From contig JAIQFH010000027.1 in NCBI GenBank assembly GCA_020073385.1, positions 1 to 64,000 on the forward strand: 64,000 nucleotides of DNA, read 5' to 3'. The stretch is from Terriglobia bacterium. GTDB lineage: Bacteria; Acidobacteriota; Terriglobia; Terriglobales; Acidobacteriaceae. The translations under genes and the position numbers were made by a program. This document shows positions 46,117-55,729 of the stretch, piece by piece. Each line of letters opens with the position of its first letter. The first letter of the stretch is position 1. The notes under the pieces were generated by a model, which was given only the letters and a program-made list of their open reading frames with translations, was not told the DNA's origin and did no database searches.

Positions 46117-48105
46117 ATGATTCGCTTTCTACAAACGTCTGGCCAAACCACGAAGTATATCCTCGGAGGCTTGTTGCTGATCATCTGCGCATCGATGGTC
46201 ATCACGCTGATTCCCGGCGGGTTGGGAGGGGATGTTTTCGGCGGCGCACCCGGCAAGGGCATTGTCGCCAAAGTCGACGGCAACGAGATTTCCGCCGATG
46301 ACGTGCGCACCACGGCCAAGCAGATGTTGCAGCAACAGATGCCGCAGGGAAACGCGGCCAACATGAGCATGCTGCTGCCTTTCTTTTCCCAGCGCGCCGC
46401 TGAGCAACTGATTACCCGTCAGGCCATGCTAAGCGAAGCTACCCGAATGGGATTGCGCGTGAGCCCGGAAGAGGTAAAGGAAGAACTGCAGCATGGGCGC
46501 TACGCCGCGACCTTCTTCCCCGGCGGTAATTTCATCGGGGAACAGGAATACAACGATATGCTGACCCGGGCGAATCTGACGCCCGCAAAGTTCGAAGAGT
46601 CCGTCGGTCATGACCTTCTCCTGACCAAGCTTCAGGCTTTGATCTCAGGAACCGCCAGCGTGAGCGATTCCGAAATTCATGATCAGTTCGTCAAGCAGAA
46701 TACGAAGGTCAAATTCGACTACGCCGTCTTGAAGCAGGACGACATCAAGAAAGGCCTGCACCCAACCGACAGCGAGTTGAAGGCCTACTATCAAAGCCAT
46801 CTTTCCAGCTACGCGAACTCGATTCCGGAGAAACGCAAGATAAAGTATGCCGTCATCGACAGCAACAAGGTCGAGAGCGGTGTGACGGTCAGCCAAGATG
46901 AATTGCAGAGCTATTACCAGCAGCACCGGGATGCATACCGCGTGCCCGAGCAGGTGAAGGTCAGCCACATCCTGATCAAGACGCCTTTGCCCGGTGCAGA
47001 CGGCAAGGTCGACGAAAAGGGCGTGGCCGAAGCGCAGCGCCGTGCCGAGGATTTGCTAAAGCAATTAAAGAGCGGCGCGAAGCTGGAAGACGTCGCGAAA
47101 AAATATTCCGAGGATCCAGGCAGCGCGAAGGAAGGCGGATCGCTCGGTTGGATCGGGCGCGGACAGACCGTACCCGAATTCGAGAAAACTGCGTTCTCGC
47201 TCCCCAAGGGCCAGATCAGCGACCTGGTCAAGAGCAGCTACGGCTTCCATATCATCCGGGTGGATGACAAGCAGGATGCGCACATGAAGCCGCTGGACGA
47301 AGTGAAGTCTGACATCGAGCCCGCTCTCAAGCATCAGAAGGCGCAGCAACTGGCGCAGCGCCAGGCGGAGAGCCTGCTAAGGGACGCTCGCACCCAAGGC
47401 ATGGACGCGGCTGCCGCCAAGCAAAACATCCCGGTGATCAACTCCGACTTCTTTGCTCGCCGCGACATGCTACCCGGGCTGGGGCCATCCCCGCAATTCA
47501 TGGAAGCCGTTTTTGCGGCGCAGGAAAAAGCGCCACCCGACCTAGCTTCGACCTCGCAGGGAACTGCGGTTTATGAGCTGCTAGCCATCAAGCCGCCGGC
47601 GACGCCGAGCTTCGAAGAAATCCGCACACGGGTTGAGGACGAATTCAAGACCGAGCAATCGCGGACTCTTCTGACGCAGAAGGCCCAGGAACTCTCCGAT
47701 CGCGCCAAGTCTGCCCACGATTTGAAGAAGGCTGCCAAAGAGCTCGGGGCATCCATGAAGACCAGCGACCTTGTCCTGCCCGATGGTCAAGTCCCCGATG
47801 TGGGTTCCATGTCCGGCCAGGCTGCGGTGGCGTTCACCATGAAGCCCGGAGAGATCAGCGGACCGATCAGCAGCGGTACGGATGCAGCCGTGCTTCAAAT
47901 TCTCGAAAATCAGCAACCCACCGATGCGGATTTTGCCGCCAAGCGCGATCAGATTCGCGATTCTCTGCTGCAGGGCAAGCAGCAGGAGCGTTTTGGGCTG
48001 TTCGTCTCGAACCTCGTCGATGAGATGACGAAGTCCGGCAAGATCAAGCGGAACCAGGAAGAGCTCAAAGCGCTCACCCGCGCCGGCAGCGAGTCCGGAA
48101 TGTAG
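46117..48105 (+). CDS. Peptidyl-prolyl isomerase, PpiD/SurA-like membrane foldase
   Basis: The 662-residue protein has one N-terminal membrane anchor (about 14-34), a SurA_N-like helical domain, a parvulin PPIase domain (about 280-390; VKVSHILIKT, KYSEDPGSAKEGGSLGWIGRG, KSSYGFHIIRVDDK) and a C-terminal domain with a second, degenerate parvulin-like portion (about 490-640). It would fold proteins emerging into the periplasm, as PpiD does. GGAG lies about 11 bases before the ATG. MalQ follows after nine bases, a probable operon without a clear functional link. Confidence 0.9.
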   Translation: MIRFLQTSGQTTKYILGGLLLIICASMVITLIPGGLGGDVFGGAPGKGIVAKVDGNEISADDVRTTAKQMLQQQMPQGNAANMSMLLPFFSQRAAEQLITRQAMLSEATRMGLRVSPEEVKEELQHGRYAATFFPGGNFIGEQEYNDMLTRANLTPAKFEESVGHDLLLTKLQALISGTASVSDSEIHDQFVKQNTKVKFDYAVLKQDDIKKGLHPTDSELKAYYQSHLSSYANSIPEKRKIKYAVIDSNKVESGVTVSQDELQSYYQQHRDAYRVPEQVKVSHILIKTPLPGADGKVDEKGVAEAQRRAEDLLKQLKSGAKLEDVAKKYSEDPGSAKEGGSLGWIGRGQTVPEFEKTAFSLPKGQISDLVKSSYGFHIIRVDDKQDAHMKPLDEVKSDIEPALKHQKAQQLAQRQAESLLRDARTQGMDAAAAKQNIPVINSDFFARRDMLPGLGPSPQFMEAVFAAQEKAPPDLASTSQGTAVYELLAIKPPATPSFEEIRTRVEDEFKTEQSRTLLTQKAQELSDRAKSAHDLKKAAKELGASMKTSDLVLPDGQVPDVGSMSGQAAVAFTMKPGEISGPISSGTDAAVLQILENQQPTDADFAAKRDQIRDSLLQGKQQERFGLFVSNLVDEMTKSGKIKRNQEELKALTRAGSESGM

Positions 48106-48114
48106 CGGCGGGTC

Positions 48115-49644
48115 ATGTCTTTTGCACGTGCCGCAGGCATCTTGCTGCATCCGACGTCGTTGCCTTCTCGCGGAGGAATCGGCGATCTTGGCCCGGCCGC
48201 GTATCGCTTCGTAGACTTTCTCACATCCGCACGTCAGGGTGTTTGGCAGGTCTTGCCTCTGGGGCCGGTGGGCTTCGGAAATTCGCCGTATTCGTCAACC
48301 TCGGCGTTTGCGGGAAATCCGCTCCTGATCAGCCTCGAACGCCTGGCCGACCATGGCTGGATCGACCACGAAGAGCTTGATGCGCTTCCGCCTGCCTCCG
48401 GTTCCGTCGAATACGATCACGTCTTCGCGCAAAAGCTCCCGCTCCTGTTTGAAGCGGCGCATCGTTTCCTGAAATCGGCTTCCCATGAAGCTCTTGGCCG
48501 TTTCGAAGCTTTTCGCGCCGGGAACGCCTGGTGGCTCAATGATTTCGTTCTCTTCGACGCGCTGCGCGCACGCCACAAGCTCGAGCCCTGGAATCGATGG
48601 CAACGGGAACTAGCTTCTCGCGAAACAGCGGCTCTGGAAAAGGCCGCCGAGGAACTCGCGGACGACCTTCGCGTGCGCAGCGCCTTGCAGTTCGCGTTCG
48701 ATGAGCAGTGGCGCGCACTGCGTCAATATTGTGCGGAGCGTGCCATCCGCATCGTGGGCGATGTTGCCATCTTCGTGAACCACGATAGTGCCGATGTCTG
48801 GACTCATCCCGAACTCTTTCGCCTGGATCACAACCTCGAGCCAGAGGTAGTGGCGGGAGTCCCTCCCGATTTTTTCAGCAAGACCGGCCAGCGCTGGGGA
48901 AATCCTTTGTATCACTGGGACGTGATGAAGCAGCGCGGCTATCAATGGTGGATACAGCGCCTGCGCTGGGCCACGCAGCATTGCGACTACATCCGCCTCG
49001 ATCACTTCCGTGGCTTCGATCAGTTCTGGGAGATTCCCGCGGCCGATCCGACTGCCGTGAACGGCCGCTGGGTCGATGGTCCTCGCGACGATTTATTTCT
49101 CAAGCTGCGTGAGGCCTTGGGTGGCCTGCCCTTCTTCGCCGAGGACCTGGGCTACATCACGCCCGAAGTGCATGCTTTGCGGGACCGGTTGCAGATTCCC
49201 GGGATGTCCGTCCTGCAATTTGGTTTCGGCGACGAAGGCGCGCACATGTATCTGCCGCATCGCGCGGCGGGCAAGGTCATCTACACCGGAACGCACGACA
49301 ATGACACCGTGGTCGGCTGGTGGCACTCGGGAGCCGCCGAGTACGAACGCCGCAACGCCGAAGCCTATCTTGGGCGCTGCGAAGATGGCATTCACTGGGC
49401 TTTCATTCGCGCGGCTCAAGGTTCGCCAGGCTGCCTCAGCGTGGTTCCACTGCAGGACGTTCTCGGACTCGGCAGCGAAGCCCGCATGAATACTCCCAGT
49501 CTTTACGGCGGCAACTGGCGCTGGCGCCTCCGCGAGAACCAACTGAATGGGGACATTTCATCAAAGATGGCGTTGCTGGCCGAAGTGAGCGACCGTCTCC
49601 CGAAACCCTTCGCGGATCGCTCGAACGATAAGTTCTTCGCGTAA
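48115..49644 (+). CDS. malQ: 4-alpha-glucanotransferase (amylomaltase, GH77)
   Basis: The 509-residue enzyme matches GH77 throughout: GILLHPTSLPSRGGIGDLG and QVLPLGPVGFGNSPYSSTSA at the start, IRIVGDVAIFVNHDSADVW, the nucleophile segment YIRLDHFRGFDQFWEIPA, the acid/base segment FFAEDLGYITPEV and the transition-state stabiliser region TGTHDNDTVVGWW. It moves glucan chains between alpha-1,4-glucans and makes longer maltodextrins in the cytoplasm. The length is usual for bacterial MalQ of the short type. Confidence 0.95.
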   Translation: MSFARAAGILLHPTSLPSRGGIGDLGPAAYRFVDFLTSARQGVWQVLPLGPVGFGNSPYSSTSAFAGNPLLISLERLADHGWIDHEELDALPPASGSVEYDHVFAQKLPLLFEAAHRFLKSASHEALGRFEAFRAGNAWWLNDFVLFDALRARHKLEPWNRWQRELASRETAALEKAAEELADDLRVRSALQFAFDEQWRALRQYCAERAIRIVGDVAIFVNHDSADVWTHPELFRLDHNLEPEVVAGVPPDFFSKTGQRWGNPLYHWDVMKQRGYQWWIQRLRWATQHCDYIRLDHFRGFDQFWEIPAADPTAVNGRWVDGPRDDLFLKLREALGGLPFFAEDLGYITPEVHALRDRLQIPGMSVLQFGFGDEGAHMYLPHRAAGKVIYTGTHDNDTVVGWWHSGAAEYERRNAEAYLGRCEDGIHWAFIRAAQGSPGCLSVVPLQDVLGLGSEARMNTPSLYGGNWRWRLRENQLNGDISSKMALLAEVSDRLPKPFADRSNDKFFA

Positions 49645-49770
49645 TCATTCGGCCTGGGACTAAGGGCCAACGACTAACCACGAGCGACCAACGGCGATTC
49701 CTCTGTGAATAGATTGTTACAACGTCGCGCTCTCGGCGCAGATCGTGTATAGAACTTACGGAGCCTCTTT

Positions 49771-51162
49771 GTGAGCGAAGCCATCATCGAAGCCGTCGCG
49801 GTCGAGAAGTCCTATCCGCAGCCCGACGGCACGCGCATCCAGGTTGTCGGAACGACCAATCTCGCCGTCGAGACCGGCAAAATCGTCGCGCTGCTCGGCC
49901 CCTCCGGATGCGGAAAGTCCACGCTGCTGCGCATTCTGACTGGTCTCTCCCAGCCATCATCGGGAACGCTCCTCTGGCACGGCAAGCCGCTGGACGGGCA
50001 GGCCCCGAATGTCGCCATCGTCTTTCAGAGTTTCGCTTTGTTCCCATGGCTGACGGTGATCCAGAATGTCGAAGCGCCGCTCGAAGCCAAGGGAGTCCCC
50101 GAGGTTGAACGCCGGAAACGTGCCCTGCGCGCGCTCGATACGGTTGGTCTTGATGGCTTCGAAACCGCCTATCCGAAAGAGCTCTCCGGAGGCATGAAGC
50201 AGCGCGTGGGATTCGCGCGCGCCCTCGTCGTCGAGCCCGAAGTTCTTTTCATGGATGAGCCATTCTCGGCCCTCGACGTTCTGACCGCCGAGAACCTGCG
50301 CAATGAACTTCTGGAACTCTGGCTCAGCAAGAAGATGCCCACCAGTGCCATCTTCATCGTGACGCACAACATTGAAGAGGCCGTCATGCTGGCGGATCGC
50401 GTGATGGTCCTGGGCAGGAATCCGGCCCGCGTTCGCTCCGACTTCAATGTTCGCCTGAAGCATCCCCGTGACCGCAAGTCGGCGCGATTCGTCGAACTCG
50501 TTGACTACATTTACAAAGTCATGACCGAGCCGGATACGGAGCACACGCTGCCCGACGCAGAAACGACTGCCGAAATCATCCTGCCCACCGGAGGCCTGGC
50601 CAAGGATACATTCAAGAAGCAGGAAGCCCCGATCCGCACCGCGCGATACCAGATGCTGCCGCACGCCCGCGTCGGCGGCATTGCGGGACTGTTGGAATTA
50701 CTTCGCGATCGCGGAGGCCGCGAAGATCTGTTCCGCCTATCCGAGGAACTGGTGATGGACGTCGAAGACCTGCTGCCGATTCTCGAGGCCGGTGTACTGC
50801 TTGGATTCGCTCTTCTGAAGGAAGGCGATGTCCAGATCACGCCTAAAGGTATCGAATTCGCCGATGCCGACATTCAACGCCGCAAGGTGCTCTTCCGTGA
50901 AGCGGCGCTTGAGCACATCACCATCCTCAAGCAGATCGACAGCATCCTCAAGCGCAAGGCCGATCATTCCATCAACGACGAATTCTTTCACGATATCCTC
51001 GACGAACATTTCGCCGAGGACGAAGTACAGCGCCAGTTCGAGACTGCGCTGAACTGGGGCCGCTACGCCGAAATCTTCGACTATGACCGCGAGAAGAACC
51101 TGTTGATCCAGACCGAACCGCCGCCCACCCCAGACGCGCCAGTGACCACCGCCGCGCCTTAG
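49771..51162 (+). CDS. ABC transporter ATPase, NitT/TauT type with C-terminal AAA-associated domain
   Basis: The 463-residue protein has a full ABC domain (Walker A GPSGCGKST near 45, Q-loop VFQSFALFPW, signature LSGGMKQR, Walker B VLFMDEPFSALD, switch THNIEEA). After about residue 265 comes an extra domain of roughly 180 residues (LFRLSEELVMDVEDLLPILE, INDEFFHDILDEHFAEDEVQ) like the AAA-associated C-terminal domain of some nitrate/sulfonate-type ATPases. It starts with GTG. It energises the double permease encoded at 51302. No substrate-binding protein is nearby, so the substrate is unknown. Confidence 0.9.
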   Translation: MSEAIIEAVAVEKSYPQPDGTRIQVVGTTNLAVETGKIVALLGPSGCGKSTLLRILTGLSQPSSGTLLWHGKPLDGQAPNVAIVFQSFALFPWLTVIQNVEAPLEAKGVPEVERRKRALRALDTVGLDGFETAYPKELSGGMKQRVGFARALVVEPEVLFMDEPFSALDVLTAENLRNELLELWLSKKMPTSAIFIVTHNIEEAVMLADRVMVLGRNPARVRSDFNVRLKHPRDRKSARFVELVDYIYKVMTEPDTEHTLPDAETTAEIILPTGGLAKDTFKKQEAPIRTARYQMLPHARVGGIAGLLELLRDRGGREDLFRLSEELVMDVEDLLPILEAGVLLGFALLKEGDVQITPKGIEFADADIQRRKVLFREAALEHITILKQIDSILKRKADHSINDEFFHDILDEHFAEDEVQRQFETALNWGRYAEIFDYDREKNLLIQTEPPPTPDAPVTTAAP

Positions 51163-51198
51163 TGGGACATAAGGGAAAGCGCCGAAGATATATAGGAG

Positions 51199-51243
51199 TT
51201 TCTCAGCGCCCTCTGCGGCCCTCAGCGATCTCAGCGTTTTAAG
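51199..51243. repeat. Dispersed CTCAGCG-type repeat
   Basis: CAGCGCCCTCTGCGGCCCTCAG followed by CGATCTCAGCGTTTTAA resembles the widespread intergenic CTCTGCG/CTCAGCG repeats. It lies between the ATPase and permease genes. Confidence 0.4.
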
Positions 51244-51301
51244 GTTTTTGCCCCGAAGTTGCATAGCGCTCGATGTTGAAAGCTCAAACCGAAGAAAGCA
51301 C

Positions 51302-53053
51302 ATGAAGAAGAGCATCAGCCCGCGAGGATTCTCGGCCTACCGCCTCTGGACGCAACTGCCTCGCCTCGAGATCTCCTTCCTTCCTGATCTGCTGATGTTC
51401 GCGGCTGCCATGGCTCTGTTCTACGGCGTGCTCGAGGTCGGCCGCGCCTGGTTCGGCCCGTTCACGCCCGAAGTAGAAATTTCGCACAGCCTCTGGGCGT
51501 TGCCCGCCTACGCGGGATATTCTCTACTCCGCATCGCGATTGCCTACATCCTCAGCCTCGCTTTCACTCTCGTCTACGGGTACATCGCCGCCTACAATCC
51601 CAAGGCTGAGCGCTTCATGATTCCACTGCTCGATGTGCTGCAGTCGATCCCCGTACTCAGCTTTCTGCCGGGCGTCATGCTGGCGATGGTGGCGCTGTTC
51701 CCGGGCCGGCAGCTAGGAGTCGAAGCCGGAGCCATCCTTCTGATCTTCACCGGCCAGGTCTGGAACATGGCGTTCAGCTTCTACGCCTCGCTCAAGAGCA
51801 TTCCGAAGGACATGCGCGAAGCCGCAACTATTTATCGCTTCAGCTGGTGGCAGCGCTTCGTTGAGATGGAATTGCCATTTGCTGCGATCGGGCTGGTGTG
51901 GAATTCGATGATGTCCGTTGCCGGCGGATGGTTCTTTCTCATGGCCTGCGAAATGTTTGTGCTCGGCTCGCGCGACTTTCGCCTGCCGGGCTTGGGATCG
52001 TATCTCCAGACCGCGGCTAGCGCCGGCGACACGCGTTCGATTCTGTGGGGCATCGCCACCATGGTTGCGGTGATTGTGCTGCTCGATCAACTGGTCTGGC
52101 GACCGGTCATCGCATGGGCCGAGAAATTCAAGGTCGAGCAGGTCGAGAGTACCGACACTCCACGCTCCTGGGTGCTCAATCTGTTCCGCCATTCCCCCGG
52201 TCTGCAAAGGATTCGCAATCGCACCGTACAGCCGCTCCGCGAAAAGCTCATACTGTTCTTTGCGAGAGAACGCAAGACGGACGAAGTGACGCAAGCGAGT
52301 CCATGGAAGCTGTGGCTCACACGCGCGCTGGCAGTTGCACTACTGGCCGGCATGGGCTACGCAATTGTCCGCGTGGCCATGCTGCTCAGCGGCTTGCATA
52401 AGGCCGATCTCCAGGAAGCCGGTCTCGGCTTGCTCGCGACCTTCTTCCGCGTGAACCTCGCTCTTCTGTTGGGTGCGCTGTGGACGATTCCGGTTGGAGT
52501 TGCGATCGGCTTCAATCCCCGCATGGCGCGCATCGCCCAGCCGCTTGCGCAGATTGCTGCTTCCGTCCCGGCGACCGCGCTTTTTCCCGTCGTGCTCCTT
52601 CTGTTGATCCGTGTAGGAGGAGGGCTTGGCTTAGGCTCCATCGCTCTTCTATTATTAGGAACGCAGTGGTACATCCTGTTTAACGTCATCGCTGGTGCTA
52701 TCGCGATCCCGACGGACCTGAAGGAGTGCTGCTCGGTTTTCCGCCTCGAAGGGATCGAGCGCTGGAAAAAGCTGATCTTGCCAGGCATCTTCCCCTACCT
52801 GGTGACTGGCTTGGTGACGGCATCGGGCGGCGCATGGAATGCGAGCATCGTAGCCGAGTACTTCCACTTCAAAGGCCACATCTACACCACCACCGGCCTG
52901 GGCGCCACCATCAGTCAGGCCACCGACAACGGCAACTTCGATCTGCTCCTCGCTGCCACCATCTTGATGGCTGCCACGGTAGTGACGGTCAATCGCCTCG
53001 TATGGCGCAGGCTCTACGCGCTAGCCGAGACGCGTTACCGCCTCGAAAGCTGA
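51302..53053 (+). CDS. ABC transporter permease with two fused membrane domains
   Basis: The 583-residue protein contains two BPD-type permease domains. Each has five or six helices and a cytoplasmic EAA-like loop: one near SLKSIPKDMREAATIYRFSW and one near AIPTDLKECCSVFRLEGIER. The repeat suggests that one chain makes the whole channel, paired with two ATPases encoded at 49771. The NitT/TauT family usually uses two identical permeases, so the fusion is notable. The start at 51302 has GAAGAAAG upstream. A central linker (about 290-340) is charged. Confidence 0.88.
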   Translation: MKKSISPRGFSAYRLWTQLPRLEISFLPDLLMFAAAMALFYGVLEVGRAWFGPFTPEVEISHSLWALPAYAGYSLLRIAIAYILSLAFTLVYGYIAAYNPKAERFMIPLLDVLQSIPVLSFLPGVMLAMVALFPGRQLGVEAGAILLIFTGQVWNMAFSFYASLKSIPKDMREAATIYRFSWWQRFVEMELPFAAIGLVWNSMMSVAGGWFFLMACEMFVLGSRDFRLPGLGSYLQTAASAGDTRSILWGIATMVAVIVLLDQLVWRPVIAWAEKFKVEQVESTDTPRSWVLNLFRHSPGLQRIRNRTVQPLREKLILFFARERKTDEVTQASPWKLWLTRALAVALLAGMGYAIVRVAMLLSGLHKADLQEAGLGLLATFFRVNLALLLGALWTIPVGVAIGFNPRMARIAQPLAQIAASVPATALFPVVLLLLIRVGGGLGLGSIALLLLGTQWYILFNVIAGAIAIPTDLKECCSVFRLEGIERWKKLILPGIFPYLVTGLVTASGGAWNASIVAEYFHFKGHIYTTTGLGATISQATDNGNFDLLLAATILMAATVVTVNRLVWRRLYALAETRYRLES

Positions 53054-53111
53054 CAAGGTTGTTCTGTCTGAATCATCTCTGGTTACCCCAGTCATCACTC
53101 GAAGTGAGTTT

Positions 53112-53153
53112 TCCTTCGTGTTACTCCGTGTCCTTCGTGGTTCCCGTTCTTAT
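53112..53153. repeat. Dispersed CTTCGTG / CTCCGTG repeat
   Basis: TTCCTTCGTGTTACTCCGTG followed by TCCTTCGTGGTTC belongs to the same family as 26099, 37743 and 57688. It lies between the permease and the acyltransferase genes. Confidence 0.55.
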
Positions 53154-53213
53154 TTCATCAGAATTTAACTTGCTCTTCATACCTGCGAAACGCGCTTTCG
53201 ATATGGATATACC

Positions 53214-55016
53214 ATGCCATCAAACCAGCTGCAGAGAGGTGAGACCCAGGGGAGAGTGCTCTCCCGCGTCGCGCAATTTCGCGGCCTAGCCGGAAAGTGG
53301 ACTCCGGCCACCAAAGTCAGAGATCTATACCGCCGCGTACAGCATTCGCCGCAGGGCTTTCGTCTGGAGAATTTGCTCGCCGAGATGAGGATCGAACTGC
53401 AGATCCACTCTGCTGATCGCGCCCGCATTCCTGCCACTGGGCCGGTGGTCGTTGTGGCCAATCATCCGTACGGGGTGCTCGATGGGGCGCTACTGACTGT
53501 CCTTCTTACTGGTGTTCGCCCCGACGTGAAGATTCTCACCAATTCCATCCTCGGAGACATCCCTGAGCTGCAGCAGAACTGTATTTTCGTCGATTCTTTC
53601 CAGACCGATCGCTCCGGCGAGTCCAACCGCAAGGCGATCCGCGAAGCACTGGCCTGGCTGGAGCGGGGAGGTATGCTGGCCATTTTTCCCGCAGGCGAAG
53701 TATCCCAGTGGCACACGCCGGCCGCACTCCTGGCCGATCCACAGTGGAGCGATACGGCGGTGCGCCTCATCCGCCGCACCGGTGCCACGGCGCTGCCGGT
53801 CTATTTCCGCGGACACAATGGCGTCGGATTCCAGTTGCTGGGCATGATTCATCCCAAGCTGCGCACCGCCTTTCTTCTGCAGGAATTTCTGAAGCAGGAA
53901 GGCAAGAACGTGGAAGTGCGCGTGGGAAGCCCGGTTCCAGCCGGCGCGCTCAAAGCAGCGGGCAGCGACCGCGAAGCCATGGAGTATCTCCGCTGGCGTA
54001 CGTATTTGCTGGCCCGGCGGAGAAAAGCCGAGATATCGTGGCCCCTGGCGCTGCGCTCCAAGCTGGTCTCCAGCATTCGGGAACCGATTGCTGCACCGAT
54101 TCGCGAAGACTTACTGGCCGCGGAGATCCAGACATTGTCCGGTGACCGTTGCCTTGCCGAGAATGCGGAATTCTCTGTGCACCTGGGAATGGCAGGCGAA
54201 ATCCCCCAACTCCTTCTCGAAATCGGACGTCTGCGCGAGGTGACCTTTCGCCGCGCGGGGGAGGGTACCGGCCGAAGCCGCGACCTCGACTCCTTCGACG
54301 ATTATTACTGGCATGTCTTGCTCTGGAATAAGTCGAAGCGTGAACTGGTTGGAGCTTATCGCGCCGGCAACACGGCGGAAATCATTGCCGAGCGCGGCAT
54401 CCATGGACTCTACACCAGCAGTCTGTTCCGCTACGATCGCCGGCTGTTCGAGAAAATCGGCCCCGCTCTCGAGTTAGGACGTTCCTTCGTGCGTCCCGAG
54501 TACCAGCGCCAATATGCTCCGCTGCTTTTGTTGTGGAAGGGAATTGCCCGCCTGATCGCGACGCATCCCGAGATACCGATCCTCTTCGGAGCGGTCAGCA
54601 TCAGCAACGACTACAACAAGGCCTCCCGCGAGATGATCTACCGCTTTTTCCAGTCACGCATGCAAGACGACAGCCTGGCAGGTTTGATCGAACCGCGCCG
54701 TCCATTCCGTCCCGGGTTATTGCATCGCTGGGATTGCCGTGCGATGTGCCGCGCTCTGCGCGACCTCGACGAACTCTCCGAGCCCATCACCGACGTGGAA
54801 GCCGACGGCAAAGGTCTCCCCATTCTTCTGCGGCAGTATGCCAAGATCGGCGGCAAACTCCTCGGCTTCAATGTCGACAGCAAATTCTCAAACGTACTAG
54901 ACGGCCTGGTAGTAGTGGATCTGCGCCAAACCGATCCTGCCGTGCTCGACCGCTACATGGGACGCGACGCCGCACGAGCGTTCAGAAATATGCACGCCGC
55001 CAGCAAATTAAGATGA
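53214..55016 (+). CDS. Bifunctional acyltransferase (OlsF-like: PlsC domain plus GNAT/hemolysin domain)
   Basis: Residues 60-280 form a PlsC-type acyltransferase with VVVANHPYGVLDGALL and IFPAGEVSQW. Residues 330-590 form an N-acyltransferase domain of the ornithine-lipid/hemolysin type (LREVTFRRAGEGTGRS, DYYWHVLLWNKSKRELVGAY, LGRSFVRPEYQRQYAPLLLLW). This order matches OlsF, which makes ornithine lipids alone: the C-terminal domain adds the amide-linked chain and the N-terminal domain the second acyl chain. Membrane lipid synthesis at the cytoplasmic face is inferred. The amino acid head group need not be ornithine. Confidence 0.82.
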   Translation: MPSNQLQRGETQGRVLSRVAQFRGLAGKWTPATKVRDLYRRVQHSPQGFRLENLLAEMRIELQIHSADRARIPATGPVVVVANHPYGVLDGALLTVLLTGVRPDVKILTNSILGDIPELQQNCIFVDSFQTDRSGESNRKAIREALAWLERGGMLAIFPAGEVSQWHTPAALLADPQWSDTAVRLIRRTGATALPVYFRGHNGVGFQLLGMIHPKLRTAFLLQEFLKQEGKNVEVRVGSPVPAGALKAAGSDREAMEYLRWRTYLLARRRKAEISWPLALRSKLVSSIREPIAAPIREDLLAAEIQTLSGDRCLAENAEFSVHLGMAGEIPQLLLEIGRLREVTFRRAGEGTGRSRDLDSFDDYYWHVLLWNKSKRELVGAYRAGNTAEIIAERGIHGLYTSSLFRYDRRLFEKIGPALELGRSFVRPEYQRQYAPLLLLWKGIARLIATHPEIPILFGAVSISNDYNKASREMIYRFFQSRMQDDSLAGLIEPRRPFRPGLLHRWDCRAMCRALRDLDELSEPITDVEADGKGLPILLRQYAKIGGKLLGFNVDSKFSNVLDGLVVVDLRQTDPAVLDRYMGRDAARAFRNMHAASKLR

Positions 55017-55146
55017 ACTGGGTGCCCCACTTCTGGCCGACTTTGCCAGATGTGGGAGCTTTGACAAAGCGAACTCAAAGGTGCGAAAAGAAAAGGCCCA
55101 GCGAGTGCTTGAATCATCCGAGCCGCGAAGCGGCACAAGAATAAAG

Positions 55147-55166
55147 CCCATGGCGTAAGCCATGGG
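55147..55166. repeat. CCCATGGC hairpin
   Basis: Perfect 8-bp inverted repeat CCCATGGC / GCCATGGG with loop GTAA, between convergent genes. It looks like another intergenic hairpin family and may terminate transcription. Confidence 0.6.
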
Positions 55167-55240
55167 ACCCCCTGCGAGAAAATAGCTAAGAGCTCCGGGA
55201 CGAGCGAAAGAAACGCTGGCTAGCTCAACACCCACCGAAC

Positions 55241-55726
55241 CTACGTTGATTTCGGTCTCTTCGCCGGCAGAATACAAGCCTGCTCCGCCTCCCGCAGCAC
55301 CCGCTCCAGCTCCTGTCCCATCACCGCGAGTTCCCCCTCGCTTATCAATTCCTGCAACCGCTCAAACAACTGCCGCTCCTCCTTCCGAATGTGCGCCGTA
55401 CGCCCCTGCGCGAACTCCGCTATCTCCCCACCAGACAAGCCCTGCGCCCCCGCCTTCGCGAATCGTTCCCGCAGCCACTCGTGCTCCGAAAGCAATTCCT
55501 CCACTAAGAGATTCAATTCCGGGAACGCCCGTGCCGCCGGGAACACGAACTGTTCTTCCGCCGCAAAGTGAATGCGAACTTCGGCGCGAAAATGTTGTGC
55601 GATTTCCGCCTGCCACGCGGCCAAGTCCGACTCGGGAATCGGCGACGCCCGGTCAATTCGCACGCACAGTGCAAGCGCATGCTGATGTTGCCGTGAAAGC
55701 GGAACCAGATTCTTATCGCGCAGCAT
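55241..55726 (-). CDS. Hemerythrin-like HHE domain protein
   Basis: The 161-residue protein is a four-helix HHE protein. Iron ligands are probably the His of LSRQHQHALAL, the His and Glu in VRIHFAAEEQFVF, the His in LSEHEWLRERF and the His and Glu in RTAHIRKEERQLFE. It would bind a di-iron centre and oxygen or nitric oxide in the cytoplasm. It starts three bases after the stop of the HAD gene, so the two are co-transcribed. Confidence 0.85.
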   Translation of the reverse strand: MLRDKNLVPLSRQHQHALALCVRIDRASPIPESDLAAWQAEIAQHFRAEVRIHFAAEEQFVFPAARAFPELNLLVEELLSEHEWLRERFAKAGAQGLSGGEIAEFAQGRTAHIRKEERQLFERLQELISEGELAVMGQELERVLREAEQACILPAKRPKST

Positions 55727-55729
55727 ATT

